Below are positions 27,160 through 40,700 of a DNA stretch of 64,000 nt, in pieces. Source of the DNA: Cyclaneusma minus. Lineage: Eukaryota; Ascomycota; Leotiomycetes; Marthamycetales; Marthamycetaceae. The notes beneath the pieces are model-generated. The model was not told the DNA's origin. It did not search any database and worked only from the letters and a program-made list of their open reading frames with translations. A program made the position numbers and the translations under genes. Positions within the stretch are counted from its first letter, which is position 1. Each line of letters begins with the position of its first letter. The stretch lies in the NCBI GenBank assembly GCA_037179335.1, contig JAKZHN010000023.1:62001-126000 (forward strand), read 5' to 3'.

Positions 27160-27511
27160 CCGTGATGTCCAGGTACGCCAAGCTAGGCTCGTCACTTGGT
27201 TCAAGTCAGATCATTTGGCCCATTCCCAGTCAATTCGGGCTAGTTGTAGTCGGTTGGGTTACTTCTGATTACCTATTTGGGTTAGTTCAGTTCTTGTGAT
27301 CACCGCAAGTAGCTGTTCCGGAATGAGCAGCAAGATTGTCTTTGTTTTATCTAAGCCTAGGGGTATTTTCCAGGTCTCTCTCTATGCTCGCAGCAGCAAA
27401 TTCAAACCCGAGCCTTCGAGGACCCACTTCTGTCCTTCCACGCCCGTTGATAGCGGTCACCCGAGCAGTAGCCCTATCCATGCTCGCAACCTCCTTACCC
27501 AGACCCACCCC
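27160..27511. other. 3' flank of TEL1, nothing further seen
   Basis: Balanced-composition sequence between array 1 and the TEL1 stop codon. A plus-strand ORF starting at 27296 runs antisense into TEL1 and is a shadow of the Pro/Ala-poor, Gly-rich coding strand. No clear poly(A) signal can be singled out. Confidence 0.5.
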
Positions 27512-30500
27512 TCAAACCCACGCAGCCCACCCCGCATAAAGCGCCGCCAAATTCCTCTCATCAGTCGCCTGATTGATCAGATCATTCACCGTCGCCTCCA
27601 CACTCAGCGTCTTACTCAGCTTCTTCCTCACCACCTCCAGCGCCCTCTCCGCCTCACTCGGCTCATTCACCCTCTCCCCTCCCTTCTCACCCTTCCCAGC
27701 GCCAGCCTTCCCATCCACTCCGCCCCCATCGCCCACCGCAGCCGCATCCTGCAACTTGGCCAACCGCGCCGGATTAATACTCCACGAATACAACGGATCA
27801 TACCGCAACACATCCAGGATCGTCATGATCGAATAACTCTCCTTTCGTAGTGCATCGAGCGTGAATTCGCAGCAACGACGGTACACGCCTTCAGTCTTCG
27901 TAATCCCCATTCCATCAATGACATCCTTCGTGAGACGGAAAGGTACGAGTTCGGGAACAGGTAAAACACGGCCCGTTTCGAAAGCGACGCCGAGATCGAT
28001 GTGTACTACTTCGCCGGTGCCGTGGTCGAGCAGGATGTTGTGGCCATGGCGATCGCCGATTCCGAGAATGTATCCGAGCACGGAGATGGCGGCTGTGGTG
28101 CGCGCGTAGGCGATGCGGGCTGCGAACCACCTGTCGGGGTCGAGGAAGTGCTCCATAAAGAAGTAGCGCATTACGGGGTTGAAGCGGGCGCGAACTTCGC
28201 GGAAGACTTTGACTTTGGCGTCGAGACGCTTGGATTGGACGTCGGAGACGGCCTTGCGAGCGTCACGCTGTTTAATATCCTTAGGGTAGTAGCGCTCATG
28301 GGCGGGTAGGAGGTAGTCGTTGAAGGGTATGGAGTTTGGCACGAATTCAATAATGCCGGCGACGGAGGTGAGGGGCAGCACTTTGTAGGTGCGGATGCCT
28401 AGGTTGCGCTGGCGGGTGGAGCGGTTGGTCTTGAGGAGCTCGCTGACTTGTCCGAATACCTGTTCCATGATGGCGTCTTGGCGAAGATCGTCGTTGCCTC
28501 CTTTGACCTGTGGTGTGTGAGTGCATGGCAGGAGAAAATTGGAGGGGAGACTTACCAGTTGACGATATTTGCTACCATCAGTTGACACAATCGTGATGAT
28601 CTTGGGCGCACTCACACCGTTAGCAATGGAAACGGTTGGCTCCAGTCGGGTCATCGTCGGCACGCTCGAGTAGTCCTTATCTGGACGGATGGCAATGTGT
28701 GCCGTGGGCGACGGAATTGGAAAGCGTGGCAACATGTTGTTCAACTTCGCAGCGGCAGGGGAATCTTTGACTGGAATCTTCTGCCCCTGTCTCCAACGAC
28801 CCTCCCCACTCTGCTCACCAGCAAGCTCGCAGTAAACCCTGTTTGTCTCACTGATTCTGTTATATATCGCAGAGGTTGCAGGGGTGTCCATAAGGCACTC
28901 CTGCATGAATTTGGCGGCCTTCTGCCGTGACAAGGCCGTTTCGTCATCCTTGTGGCTTTTGGTCTTAACAGATGTCCAGATTTGGTACATCCCGTGATAT
29001 GGATGGTCGGTGCATATCCTGCCGATAATGCCGACCAGGAGTCTCTGAAAGCGATTGCTTTCGTCCAGCAGACGAGACGTGAGCTGATTCATCAACGACG
29101 CGAACTTGTGACTGGGAACGTCATCGAGATGTGCCTCGACCGCCTCATTGGCAAGGTCTTGATCTGAACACTCTAGCCACAAGGCAGTGCAGCGAAGAGC
29201 ATCGTTGTCATGCTCATCAGAAGCAACGAGAGCGAGTAGATAGTTCTTCAAACTATGTCGAAGAAGTTCGTCCCTGCTACGCGACAGACGCTCGTATTCC
29301 TGGGTATCGAGTGTGAGCCATTGCTTTGCCTTTTTCCAGGCCGCCCCGTATTTGTTCCTCTGGTCAGTCGCAAGTTTAGGCGTCTGGTACAAAGCCGATA
29401 GATCCTGGACTTCCAATTCCTTCATCTCTTTCAACTTTCGAAGTCGCCCCAGATCTTCGAGGTTGTCGGAATCCTGGAGCTGCTGATCACAGAACAGGGC
29501 AAACTCGTGGTAAACTTGGCCGGCTTCTGTTCCCTTTTCTCGACCCTTCAGTTCCTTCAAGGCAGGTGACAAGTATCGCTCCATGATCTTGTCTGACTTT
29601 TCCAGTCTTGCTTCGGAGACTTGATAACCAATCCTCGCCAACAGATCAGCCTTTCCGACTGGAATGGCTTGGTCTTTTGGTGAAAAGTTTTGGTCCGAGT
29701 CTCGTAGCACTTGAATGGATGTAGCCATCTCGCCCTGTTCCCATAGAGCATTTGCTAGTGCCATACTAGCCACAGCCTCAATATTGATATCCAACTCTTT
29801 GCAAGGCTGGATCATGCTTGACAAGTGGGCAGCTGATGTTAGAGATTCCTGCAGCGCACCATGTGCACGATACAGATTCGATGACAAGAGCATCGACTTG
29901 ACTTGCATCAGTCTGGCATCCGAAGCCTCGACGTTGACAATCTCGCGCAGCTCTGGTCGTCTGCTGAGAGAGCTCATGGTAATATCTCTGCATGAGGTTA
30001 TGTGGCCGACATCCTCGTATCTAGAAATCATCAGCTTTTGTCGAAATTCATATTCGCCTTGTGGGTATCTTACCTTCCAGTCTTCATCCACGATTGTCGT
30101 GACTGAAACCTCTCTAGGGTCTTCTGAAGGTCGTCTTTGCTTTTCGACGTGATCACCTCGTGTATCTCGGCCATAATAGCCAAGGATTGAAGATGTTGCC
30201 TCACGGCCAGAGCACTAGAACCATTCTTCTCCAAACCCGATAATGTGGTTCTTAGAGCATCGTTGATGCCTTCGACCATAAGATCACGTTCTGTAGCTGT
30301 ATTGACGGTCTGCAATGCCTTGTAGATATTACCCGAGACGCCTTCATATGCTGCAGGTACAGGAATGTCCCACTGCTCGAGTCTGCGTGACGCTCGGAAC
30401 AATGTCTCTCTTGAGCTTGGGTCCAGACCAATTTTGTCTTGAGAATTGAGCATTGAGCGTGCCAGACCATCGAGGTTAAGCATACCAAGTGCGGCGACTA

Positions 30501-33500
30501 AATGCCCCGCGTCCGATGTGGCAGCTGGATCCCGACTGCGTAGATGGCTGTCATATCGTGCTCCGCGGAAAGACAAGTTTTTCTGTCCAGCTTGTTCGAA
30601 TTCCAGCCGAGAGAGTATGGAGCTGAGAGTAGCTTGTTGTTCAACTCCATAGTAGCTATCTGGTTCGTCGATGTCTTGGAAGATCTCAAGAAGCAGATCA
30701 GTGGGCTCGAGGACTTTCACCGTGGAAGATCGCCTAGATGTTCGACTCTGTTCAGAGACTGATATCTCAATGAACAGCAAAGCCGTCTTGAACATCCTAC
30801 ACCTGGCTGCAGCTTTAGCTGCTACAGCGTAGTCGATATCAAGCCAGTGTAACCGGTCTGCAGAAGAATTCTCGTATGGTATGACTCGCATGCGAAGGTA
30901 CAGGAGACTCTCGATCATTCGCTTGATACTGGACCGCGCAGACTTGTCTTCACTCGAAAGCCATTCACGGAATGCCACGGAAAGTCTCTGTTTCACCGGC
31001 ACTTGTGTTACTTTACGGTGTGCCAAGTCCAAAACCTGGTGTAAGATGAAGGGGAAAGCATCATGAGCAAAACCCTCCACAGAGCTGAGTGCACCAGGTA
31101 GCCTGGATAATATGGGATCGTCAATGGACATGCATAGTTCGATGGTTAGATCTCGCATAAAGGTCTTCTGGGTGATGGCACCTGTGTTGTATGGATCTTC
31201 CTCCACCCAGCTCAGCTGATTCATGGCCACATCACTTGGCGATAAGGGGTATGGCGCCCAAGACGAGGCTTTGCAGATGGCGTCAGAGAGAACTCCTGGA
31301 GCTGGCGAGTCCTCGATACCGTCAGGGTTAATAAGTCGCAGGGTTGCTTCTGCGACTTCTGCAGCGTGAGGATCGTCACCGAGTGCTAACTCGCCCAGAA
31401 GACGCAGTATCCTTTGTGCAGAACTCAACTCAAAATCAAAGTCAGCTGTAGCTTGGCTGATCCCTGATTCGCGGAAAAGGTCATCTTTGACTTGACCAGT
31501 GGTTAAAAATCCTCTTCCGAGTGCACGAGCAATCCAGGCGTTGAAAGACTTGTTCGTGACGCAGGTACGGCTGAGCTCCCATATCAGAGGTGTAACGAGA
31601 ACAGCTCCTTCATCGGGACCGAGAAAGTCGCTGCCAAAGTCGTGCGGCTGCTCGAAGTCCGAACACAACAAAGAGAATACCAGCTTTTGCGAAGGGCGGT
31701 TGAGGAGCATTCGACCACCGTCTGGGTCCTCACAAACACCAATGACATAAGCTAGCAATCTGCTTTCAGGACTGCGTGGCTTATGGTTGCCGACGCCATT
31801 GCCTCTTCGACTCTCGTGTGCTGCCTTGACCATCCTCTTCAACAGCTGCTCATCTGGTAGAGCAGCAGTCGAATACCGCGATAGGTATTTCCCAAACCAA
31901 GTATGGAAATTCTGAGCCTTTGACAACGTCTCCACGTGCTGGCTGTCCTGCGTCGTGCTGGATTTGGTTGAATCCAGGAAGGACCTCACAGACAACAAGG
32001 TAGAGATAGACATACCGGCCAGAAATGATGGCCTCTGCTGGAGATAATAAATCCCTGTTTCAAGCAGCCAGCGCATAATACCAAGAGTGTCAGCAGCGCA
32101 TTCAGCGTCCGTGACGTATGGTCTGATGGAGTGTAGCAGCATTTCCAGAGGATAGCCTTCCAGAGCTTCCGGCCCTACGACTGCTATCAGAACGCGCAGC
32201 TTTCGGATGATTGCACACGTATGCAATGAACCCAGTGATTGGTGGATAGTGCTGAGCAATTTTCTAGCAATTGCAGTCACCACTGCGGGCACACCGTACA
32301 TCTGTCGCACCTCGAACTGGGTCTGGCGGGAAACATGCTCGATTTGATCGGCCAGATTCTCGGGCTTAAACTCAGGCTGTTGACAGGGCGGTAGGAGGGC
32401 TTCAGAACTGTAAACGGCTTTCATCTGCCTTATTCTCTGCGCTGCTGAAAAAAGGCCGCTATCATCCTCAAGATCTTCCTCAAACGCTTCCTCGACGGCT
32501 TCCTCTGTGTCGAGATGTTGATAAAATGTGGCCACGATGTCTACAAAGTGGTTTTGGACGCAAGTTTGGAACATACCTGGCCCAAGTTCAGATTGCAAAC
32601 GTTTCTCGGCAGATTCTCCTTTCTCTTTCAGCTTCCGAGGCGATGAAGTTCTGTTCTGCATATCAACAGCAACGCTGTAAGCCATCACTTTGGTGAAATT
32701 GCCCCTCAGCAGCTCTTCCAGTGGCGTGTTGAGAAGCTCGGCGAGCTTCTCGGCGGCTCCCTGCTGACCGCGCATCCACAGCAAAGCTATTGCATCTTCC
32801 TGTACGTCATCAAGCAGCTCCTCCAGCGTCTTGTACCCGAATATTGGAAATGGTATGTCTTCGATTTCTTTTTTCTGAAGCCAAGTATACAAGGTCTGAG
32901 AAGCAAACAGTCGCAATAGTTCCCGAGGCTGCCGCAGAGATAGGGCCTTCGACACATCAGAGATGCACCGTCTTGCATGATTCGTCGCTTCATAAACGTT
33001 TCCGGGAACCTCGAATATGTGGTAAACGCAGTTGCGGAGTAGCGTTGGCCATCGGGATGCTATTAAGGACAAAACCCGCAAGCGAAAACTGAGGGCCTCA
33101 ACCCAGTAATCTTCCAAAGGCAGACGGTCAACCACGTCTTGCAGAACGCTTTTGTGTTTCTTGAGGTCGTCTAGTTCAAAGATTTGAGGAATGCGGTTCC
33201 CGATGTGAAACTTGGCACGAAGATCTCCTTCTTTCAGGAGATCAAAGTAACATGTGCGCGCTGACATCTTGGCAGATATTGATACGCCAAAATCAGGCTG
33301 AATTTGAAGAAGATCCAGCAGCAGATTGGCAAGACTAATCTGAGCCCCTACCGATAGTCTGACGAGACGATTGTGGAATACTCGCGGGATAAGCCATTCG
33401 TAAAGATCGTTGGCAGCATCAGTCAGGTCGGCGTTTGTGCCGTCGCACCACTTTGGGACGAGGCCCCTGAGAAGGCCAAGGACCAGTCCAAACATGACTT

Positions 33501-36500
33501 CTGAGCATTGGACGGGGTACGAATTGACCAGACGCCCGATCCAATTCATTATACTGTTGGTGTCCGTGACGGAAATGGATAGATCTGACCGGACCAGTTC
33601 CTGGATCATGCTACGACAAAATAGCAATTCATTTTCTTCCAGAGAGAGAAGATGATCTATGAAAATAGATGGAACCAGGGTTGTTTGCTCTTGTTCAGAG
33701 TGCACCGAATGAATAAGAGCTAAGTGAGCAGAGAATGTCGCTTGAAATGCCGTTGGGGTCCAGCAAATGGCATCGTCTTGACGGCCTAGATCGAATTTGG
33801 TGTTGTCAGAACGATTTTGGCTCACCTCAGTCTCGAAATCGTCATCGAGGTCCATTGAATCTTCAGCGATATTGTTCCGGGCTTCCTGGGAAGCGAGTCT
33901 ACTGCGGCTGAGCTTCTCGGCCAAATTAACGACAAACTGCTGAAGAGGAGCATCCTTGCGGCATTCTTCCATGAAAGTGGACGAATGAATGGAGGGTAGG
34001 TAGGGCCTCAATTGCTGAGAAATCTCACCAACAGCACTCCAGCTTTCGCCAATTTGTTGCAGAGCCCTGATGATGAAACCGCCAAGATCTACAGGCCACA
34101 TCCCCAAGTTTGACAAGTGATTTCCCTGTGCCTGTTCGACCAGTGTGTACGTGAGGCAACCCGTGACAACTATCGAGGCCGCGTTACCGAGCATCTCTGG
34201 TGACGCGCGTGATGACTCCCCGTTCAAATACAGCATCATGAGACTTTGATACTTGGGAACTAGTAAGTCCAAGACGAGTCGCTGCATCTGTTCATCTGGC
34301 TTTGTCAGCACGGCCCTTTCGGATTCAGATTGCTTAACCGAGGGGAAGCAAAGGCAACATCCGGCCGAGACAATGCTCATAGGCTCTTGGAGAAGAACAT
34401 AACGTATGGTATCCTCGAATCGCAAATGGGATCTCCAAGCTTGGCCAATAACGCCGCTAGGGAATGCTACGTCGGTGGCGACTTGAGGCCTCTCAGCTCG
34501 CAGGCAAGTGCAGAGAAGATTCAAGATGTCGATTGGATTCACGTGGGATTGGGACATAAAAAGTTTGTCAGCTATTGAAGGTTAGTATCACGTCAGTTTA
34601 GGGGTAAGGAATCTTACTTGTATCCCACTTCGAAAAAAGCCACTTCAGACTGTCTTTGCAAGCACCGAGACTTGCACTTGGAACTTCCACATGCACTAGA
34701 CCTAGAAGGTGGGACATCAAGGATAACGAGGCATCACAAAGCGTAGCGGGAGTGCTGATATCAGCTGAAGATATCATGGCTGTGGCAGCTTCTGCCACGT
34801 CTCGAAACTGTACCAAGTTTCTGGCCAAGATGGAATGAAGAAGATGGCACGCGGAGCGGCAATTAGCAGGGATTGGAACGAACTTTGCCGCGGTTTGCCA
34901 CAAAGCTAGCCAGTCGAACTTTGTTTCCTCGCCAGTGAACGAGAAGTGGACCGTGCAGCTATTCCCGTTAGTGAGTGGACTCTGAGTCTTGCAATAGAGG
35001 TACTTACCTGGCTATGGCGAGCATCGACCATGAGACGATTTCAGTATGCGCATCATGGATACAAGGTACGAGTTCAGAGAGCACATCGTCGAGTTGCCGA
35101 GCCGAAAAATTGGAACTGCCGACAAGGAATGTCAGAGTCTGGATTGCCGTCAATCGAATTCCCGGGCTTGTCCCTGAATTTATGAGATCCAGCGCGCTGT
35201 AATGCTCCTGATCTGCCTTTCTCCGCTTGCGTGGCTGCGAAGTGTCGCGGTCATCCTCGCTATCCTCGCCATCCTCATTTTCGCTCCGTTTTGATGCTCC
35301 TCGCTGAAGTGAGCCGTCGAAACAGCTTTCGAGGTAGCCCAGAACCTGCACGAGAGCCCAGTTTCGCTCTGCAACAGCAGTGTGTGATCTGAGATACATA
35401 TTGTGGAGAGAAAAAGCAGCCATTTGGCCCATCTTATCGTCGGTCGAGAGCTCCAAGTCATCATGCTGCAGATGGTCACGGTCCGAACGGCGTGAATATT
35501 CGTCCCGAAGTGTGCTCCGCAGGTCCTGAGCGATCTGCAAGAATTCGACCACCTGGCTCCCCGGCCTCCAACTCTCTGTAGCAGCCTGGAGGAGGCTATG
35601 GCTCCGCAGAAGGAAGATTAGCATCTCGTCCTTCGCATTGTTCAGCATCTCATCCCGAAGATTGACTTTCGCGGACCACCATCCAGTGATAAGGGGCACG
35701 AGATCTCGGACGGTGGAGTGAGCCGAAGAAGCCGAACCAGTGTCGTCCACAGTGTCAGCCACACTGGCATATGAAAATACCGCATTGATCGCCGAAAATG
35801 CTCTCTGGTGTGAGGGATCCACAATCGCCCCTCGGGTTCTGAGAAACTGGATGATAGTGGTGGACAGCTCCTTGTATCTTTTCGAGATAGGGGCATTCGG
35901 TGTTACAACGAGTGACTGAAGGCATTCCACAAGCTCATCTGCATTACGTTTCGTAATCTTCGGCTTGTTAGCAGAGACGCTAGCTGCAGATCGACTAGAC
36001 GATGCCATAGTTCCAAGTGTACCTCCTCGGGACATAGACTCCTCATCATCCTGGCTGTAGTACAAGTCGAGACTGGTCAAGCAGAAGTCCACAGTAGCCA
36101 GCCAGTCTTCATCGGAAAGATGTTCGACATGAGGCTGGTACTTGAGCACCGCAGCCAGAATCTTCACATAGTGAAGGCCAAGAGTTGGGTGGTACAGACC
36201 CTCTGCTGTCGGCAAGGCTTGGGTGATGTGTTCAATGACAGCCTTGGATGTTTTCTGTTTGAGTGTGGTATTACCGGCTCTGATGACGGCATAGAGAGCT
36301 TCAGCGCAGGTAGTGAGTCTCGCCGCGGCCTTTTCGGCAGTATTCTTCTTGGAATTAAGAAAATTCTTTTTGGCCTCGATGACAAGCTTGAAAAGGGCGT
36401 CAAAGATCTCGTTGTAGGACTTGAGCGTGAGTCGATCTCTGATGCTGTGCGTTAGTATTTGTGCCACAGAATTTGGGTCCAATACTTACAAGTGGAGGGT

Positions 36501-36747
36501 CTTAAAGGTCTTAGAGTCGAAGATCAGCTTGAGATCTGCCTTCGTCAGTGGCCTTGCACGAAGTTCTCACGTGACCAAACCTACTAGTCAAGCCTTTCGT
36601 GCTCTCAGTCTGCGTTCGTGCTCTGAGCGAATCTGTTTGGACAATGCAGGATTAGCTGGGAACTTTGCCATGGCGAAGGTGCTCAAATTTCTTACCCAGC
36701 ACATCGTCCAGTCTCAGGTCCTTCGTGGAGCCACGGTAAGAGGCCAT
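27512..36747 (-). CDS. TEL1: Serine/threonine kinase Tel1 (ATM family)
   Basis: Tel1 is the PI3K-like checkpoint kinase that senses DNA double-strand breaks through Mre11-Rad50-Xrs2/Nbs1 and maintains telomeres. Eight exons join to 2958 codons: 36747-36696, 36632-36585, 36535-36490, 36438-35008, 34958-34618, 34571-30074, 30020-28556 and 28507-27512. Introns are 63, 49, 51, 49, 46, 53 and 48 bp with GTRAGT-like donors (intron 2 is GTAGGT) and visible CTRAC-like branch points. The N-terminus (residues about 18-35, SLRARTQ then GLTNLKLIF) matches the Tel1/ATM TAN region. HEAT-like helices fill the middle. The kinase domain has GGNDDLRQD (about 2630-2638), GDRHGHN (2778-2784) with catalytic Asp2780 and Asn2784, and DLG (2798-2800); all key residues are present. 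After a Gly-rich insert, the FATC domain ends GWAAWV. Length is typical of fungal Tel1. It is divergent from NUP192 across 972 bp. The kinase and TAN features favour ATM over ATR. Confidence 0.95.
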
Positions 36748-37719
36748 GCTGAAAGTGGGCTTAGGATTGTCGTGGTGGACCAGGCAAACTATGCTTCAAA
36801 GGTCATCATGATATTGATTTGAGACGAAGTTGTGAGAGGAGTCGCGGGAGAATTTGTGGGAGAAGAAGTTGTGGGGGAAGAAGTGGCTGCTGCACCAGGT
36901 CACAAGGCTGCACTAGACGCATCACAACGGACGAGACTGAGTCGGACGGAACAATTGAAGTCTGGATAGGCAGATAAAGACAGTGATTACAAAAAAGGGG
37001 TATTTAGCGGTTGGAAATTGGGCAACGACAGAACGGACGGGACTGAGAGAGTCCGGATGGACCGGGGGGTATTCGATACGGTAGAAGGCAAGATGCGGTT
37101 TGAGAGAACGGGCGCGCTTCGATTGGCTTTTTGTGAGGATGGACCGTGCACGACTTAGACTTAGCACGACGATTGTAGACGATTGCAATTGTTTTTGTTT
37201 TATTATTTATAGTATGCCTAGTGATCAAGACTATTTTTATTATTGATGAAATATATTCCTCATTAGACATTGGCACCTAGTGGCGAAAAGTCCACCTTGT
37301 CACAAAAAAGCGTGTCCAAGTTCAAACACAGCGCGTTCAGCTTCGTAGCTGACGTTGCTTTAAAGATGGCGCTAACGAAATGACCTTACCGCTTTTTGAC
37401 ACGCGGCGGACTTTCACTTTCGCGTGCTCATCACCAAAAATTGAAGCTGCCTGGAACGTTGAAGCTCCCCCGGACCGCAACCAAATATTTGCTGCCGCCG
37501 GCTCCAGCTCTCGAGCTCCCGCCAGACCATGGTCCCGGAAATTCCTGGATACCCCGAGCACCGCCATATGCAACTCCGCTGTTGAACTTCACCTCCGATT
37601 CCATTGCAGGACTACCTGAATTCCGCTCCCGCGCACCTCGATTCTCGAATCAACAAGAGAAGCTTCTGCGCTTCTACGACCGCGCACCCACGAAACCTCC
37701 TTCACCCAGAAGCGCAACA
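36748..37719. promoter_or_regulatory. Shared 5' region of TEL1 and NUP192
   Basis: 972 bp between two divergent start codons. It contains a short AT-rich dip at about 37180-37265. No TATA box, CACGTG or other factor site stands out near either start, unlike the arrays. Short ORFs here are on both strands and overlap one another; none is supported. Confidence 0.6.
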
Positions 37720-40700
37720 ATGGCAGACGACATCGGCCTTGCTGGCTTCCAGATCCTGCATACCGATCTACTTGCGCTCGCTGAGTCGCGGCTGGGCAAT
37801 GTCGAGAGGCTATCTGCCCAGCTGGAGAGCAGCATTGAAGCCTTTCGGAATTTGCTCGCCAAAAAGCCCCGAAATGATCAAAGCAGGCAGAAGCTTATGA
37901 CTGGTACGGAAGCTCCATTTCTTGAGGGCGGCGCATGGCGCATGGCGCATACTGTTCTGCTCAAGTAGGGGCATAGCTAACGACTGGCGCAACCAGGGAA
38001 GGTCGAAATACGCGATGAAGTCTACTCCGTCAACGAGATTTTCAAGGAGGGCGCATTACAGCTCGCAGAAGTTCTGGATCTTGACGAGTTGGAAGCGGCC
38101 AAAATATTCTTCGAGGCCCAGGAAGATGCAGGGGTTATGGGACGATCCGTTCTTGACTGTTCGATACTGCAATTCCACCAACGGCGCAAGTACGTCCTCG
38201 ACTGTCTGCGCCTGATACTACAACTATCGGCAGATACGGAAGGTGAAGAAAATGTGAAGCTGTACATGCAAGGTCTTGTAGATCGCATAGTCAAAGAGCC
38301 AGCGGCTGGCGGAAATAAGTCACACTACATCCAGAAATGCTTCACTGGCATGACCGACATCAAGAAGTCTCTGCAGACTCTGGCCGACAAGGTCAATGGC
38401 GCAAGTGTTCTGAACCAAGACCGAAAGTTGGACCTCCCGGAAACTATGGAATACCAGCGAGTTAGTCTCATTCAACAGCATGAGGCTCTAGGTGTTATTG
38501 TGCACTACCTCATTAAGACGAATCATTCAACTATTGACGATTTCCGATACCTTCTGAGAACACTCAAGACGTTTGACAAATACGATAACATACTCGGTAT
38601 GTGCATTCCTTATACTGTTAATTGCATGCTAACGAATGACAGCACATTACATGCCCAGTGTCACAGCTGCTATCTCCTGGTACGGTAGCACAGAAGGCCA
38701 TAGTTCACAAGAGCAAGTCAAATCCCTGAACGACGAGCTGATTACCAAATCCGATCAAAATACGTGGACTCTACATTATGTTCACGCCGCTGTGGTTGCG
38801 TGGTGGCTGGCTGAATACAGTGGGTGGTATTTGGATAACCCAAATGCTCTACCAGGTGGAGATATGAACTTGGAAGAAGGTCTGGACCACCTATCCCCTA
38901 TATATTTTGATTTCTATGGCTGACCTTCAAAACTCTAGACAACCGGAAGCGCTCTCAGCAATTCATGGAAGCCCTCAAAGATGGCGCCTTCGACTTCATG
39001 TTGTCTATCTCTGCAGACACGAGATCAGTCGACTGGTACGACCCAGCGCGCCATGGTCTTCGACAATGGCTTCAACGCAAAGCTCCACCATTAATTCCCG
39101 ATTCTGTCGCCTTCTCTACTTCATTCCAGATGACCATCGCTGAGCAGTTGGAAACATTTATCGATGCATTCATCACAAACATGCCAGATGTCCTTCGGAG
39201 ACTTCGAACTGAGGAGGATGAGCAACGACAGATGTCGCATGACCACGAGTTGGATCTGGAGAGGTTTCTGGTGATCGGGTCTTTTGCATTTGAAGGCCGA
39301 CCAGATGCAGCCCAAGGATTTTGGTCCGACCCCGACAGTAATCTGGCTGGATTCCTACATTGGGCATCTCGCCGAGCTTCCACACCCCTTGTCAGTGCAT
39401 TCTGTGAACTCCTCCGAGCGATATCCGAGGACGAAGATTGTGCAACTTCGGCACACAAATTCCTACTCGAAGAAGGCATTGCCGGGTCCGCCAAATTGAG
39501 ACGCAATCACTCCTTGACCTGGAACCAGATTTTCAAAGAGTTGGTCTTCTTCTCATCCAAAATCCGCGAAGCCCCGGCCCCGATTCCATCACGTGTGTAT
39601 CGGTCAGGAAAGCATCAGGCGGCTGATCTGACCGAGACTGAGCCGGAATCTGCCATGATGCTTGAGTGTTATCTACGCCTTATTGCTCAGCTCTGCCGAC
39701 AAAGTGCAAGTGTCAGAGAGTTCTTGACAGGAAACATGATTTCGTTCCGCATCACAGATTTGATTTTCCAATTGGCTGGAAGCCAGATACCTTCACGACT
39801 TCGGGCGTGTGCTTTCGATGCCCTGGAATCGATTCTTACCCACAACACCAAAGATATCGGCGAGCAAGTCTGGCTTGAACTCGATGCTTGGCTTTTCCCG
39901 TTGGATGAATCAATGACCCTGGGAAAGAGCGCTCCCCATACCTCGCCTTCATGGCACGCAGATCGCATTTTCCGCGAAATTAGTACTGGATTCGAAGAGC
40001 CAAATGCTTTCATCAAGCTTTTGACATCGCTGGTTTCACCTTACGAGGCAGACGGGACGCTTAACGATGGGTTGCCCTTCCCCGAAGAGCTCGGTACGAA
40101 GGCACGTGCCACGGGTATCGACCCGTATCTCGACTTTGCTCTAGGGCAAGTTTTCGGCCAGAAGACTGCTGAGCTTACCGATATTGTCCAAGTTCGACTG
40201 CTTCGCCTCACGTGCTTGGACTTCATCGTGAAATGTCTGGGTACTTTCAACGAGGATCTCGTCATATTTGCTAACAGGTCGAATGTCAATGTTGACGATG
40301 CAATCTCGACGTCAAGCCTTGCGGCTTACGTGAAGCTTCACCCTTTCTCACGAGTTATGGAATGGGTATTCAGCGACAAAGTCATGCAAGCTCTATTTAA
40401 TGCCGTTCACCAAGATCCCATGGAGCTCGGCAACGCTTCTCCGGATTCTCCCATGGTTCTGGGCTTAGTGCGTGGGATCGAGGTGCTCACTATGATTATG
40501 GACTTGCAGGCTACCTATCTGGACATTGTGAGGCCATTGATCAAGCTACAACAAGGCCATCGTCGACGATCTGTCGCCAACTCCGCTTTCGCATCTTTCG
40601 AAGATGGTGTCCTAACAAACTTATCACTGATCAATGATTTGGGACTTTACTGTGGCGCGGGCCATACGATTCTGACGACTGTATCACTGAGACTCTTGAG

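Larger units (their letters stand above)
25200..27160 (-). repeat. Array 1: about 315-bp units with minus-facing TATA boxes
   Basis: Minus-strand TATA boxes lie at 25236, 25556, 25864, 26184, 26704 and 27012. Spacings are 320, 308, 320, 520 and 308 bp; the 520 becomes 326 once the solo LTR at 26400-26588 and its 5-bp duplication are removed. The TATA flanks are related: on the plus strand several read like CTTGAAGAA, then GAAA, then GGAGCTCGAGCA, then TATTTATAG. Read on the minus strand, this is TATA followed about 40 bp later by CTTCTTCAAG, a plausible start region. ACAGCAG-type motifs lie about 200-260 bp downstream of most boxes. No ORF is shared between units, so this is a diverged tandem repeat with promoter-like parts and unknown function. 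Confidence 0.7.

Noticed and set aside
27296..36455. Many plus-strand ORFs of 60-184 codons across TEL1
   Set aside because: They are antisense shadows of a well-supported coding strand, with no domain or splice logic.
36425..36482. Start codon of an ORF beginning MDPNSVAQ as the TEL1 start
   Set aside because: The first 14 codons lie in a 51-bp intron with GTAAGT donor, TACTAAC branch point and CAG acceptor; three small upstream exons supply the real N-terminus.
27512..36747. Identification of the kinase as ATR (Mec1)
   Set aside because: The GGNDDLRQD start of the kinase domain, the N-terminal TAN-like region and the FATC ending fit Tel1/ATM better.
37396..37719. N-terminal extension of NUP192 upstream of MADDIG
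   Set aside because: The frame is open, but the upstream initiator is not ATG and the sequence is unlike Nup192.
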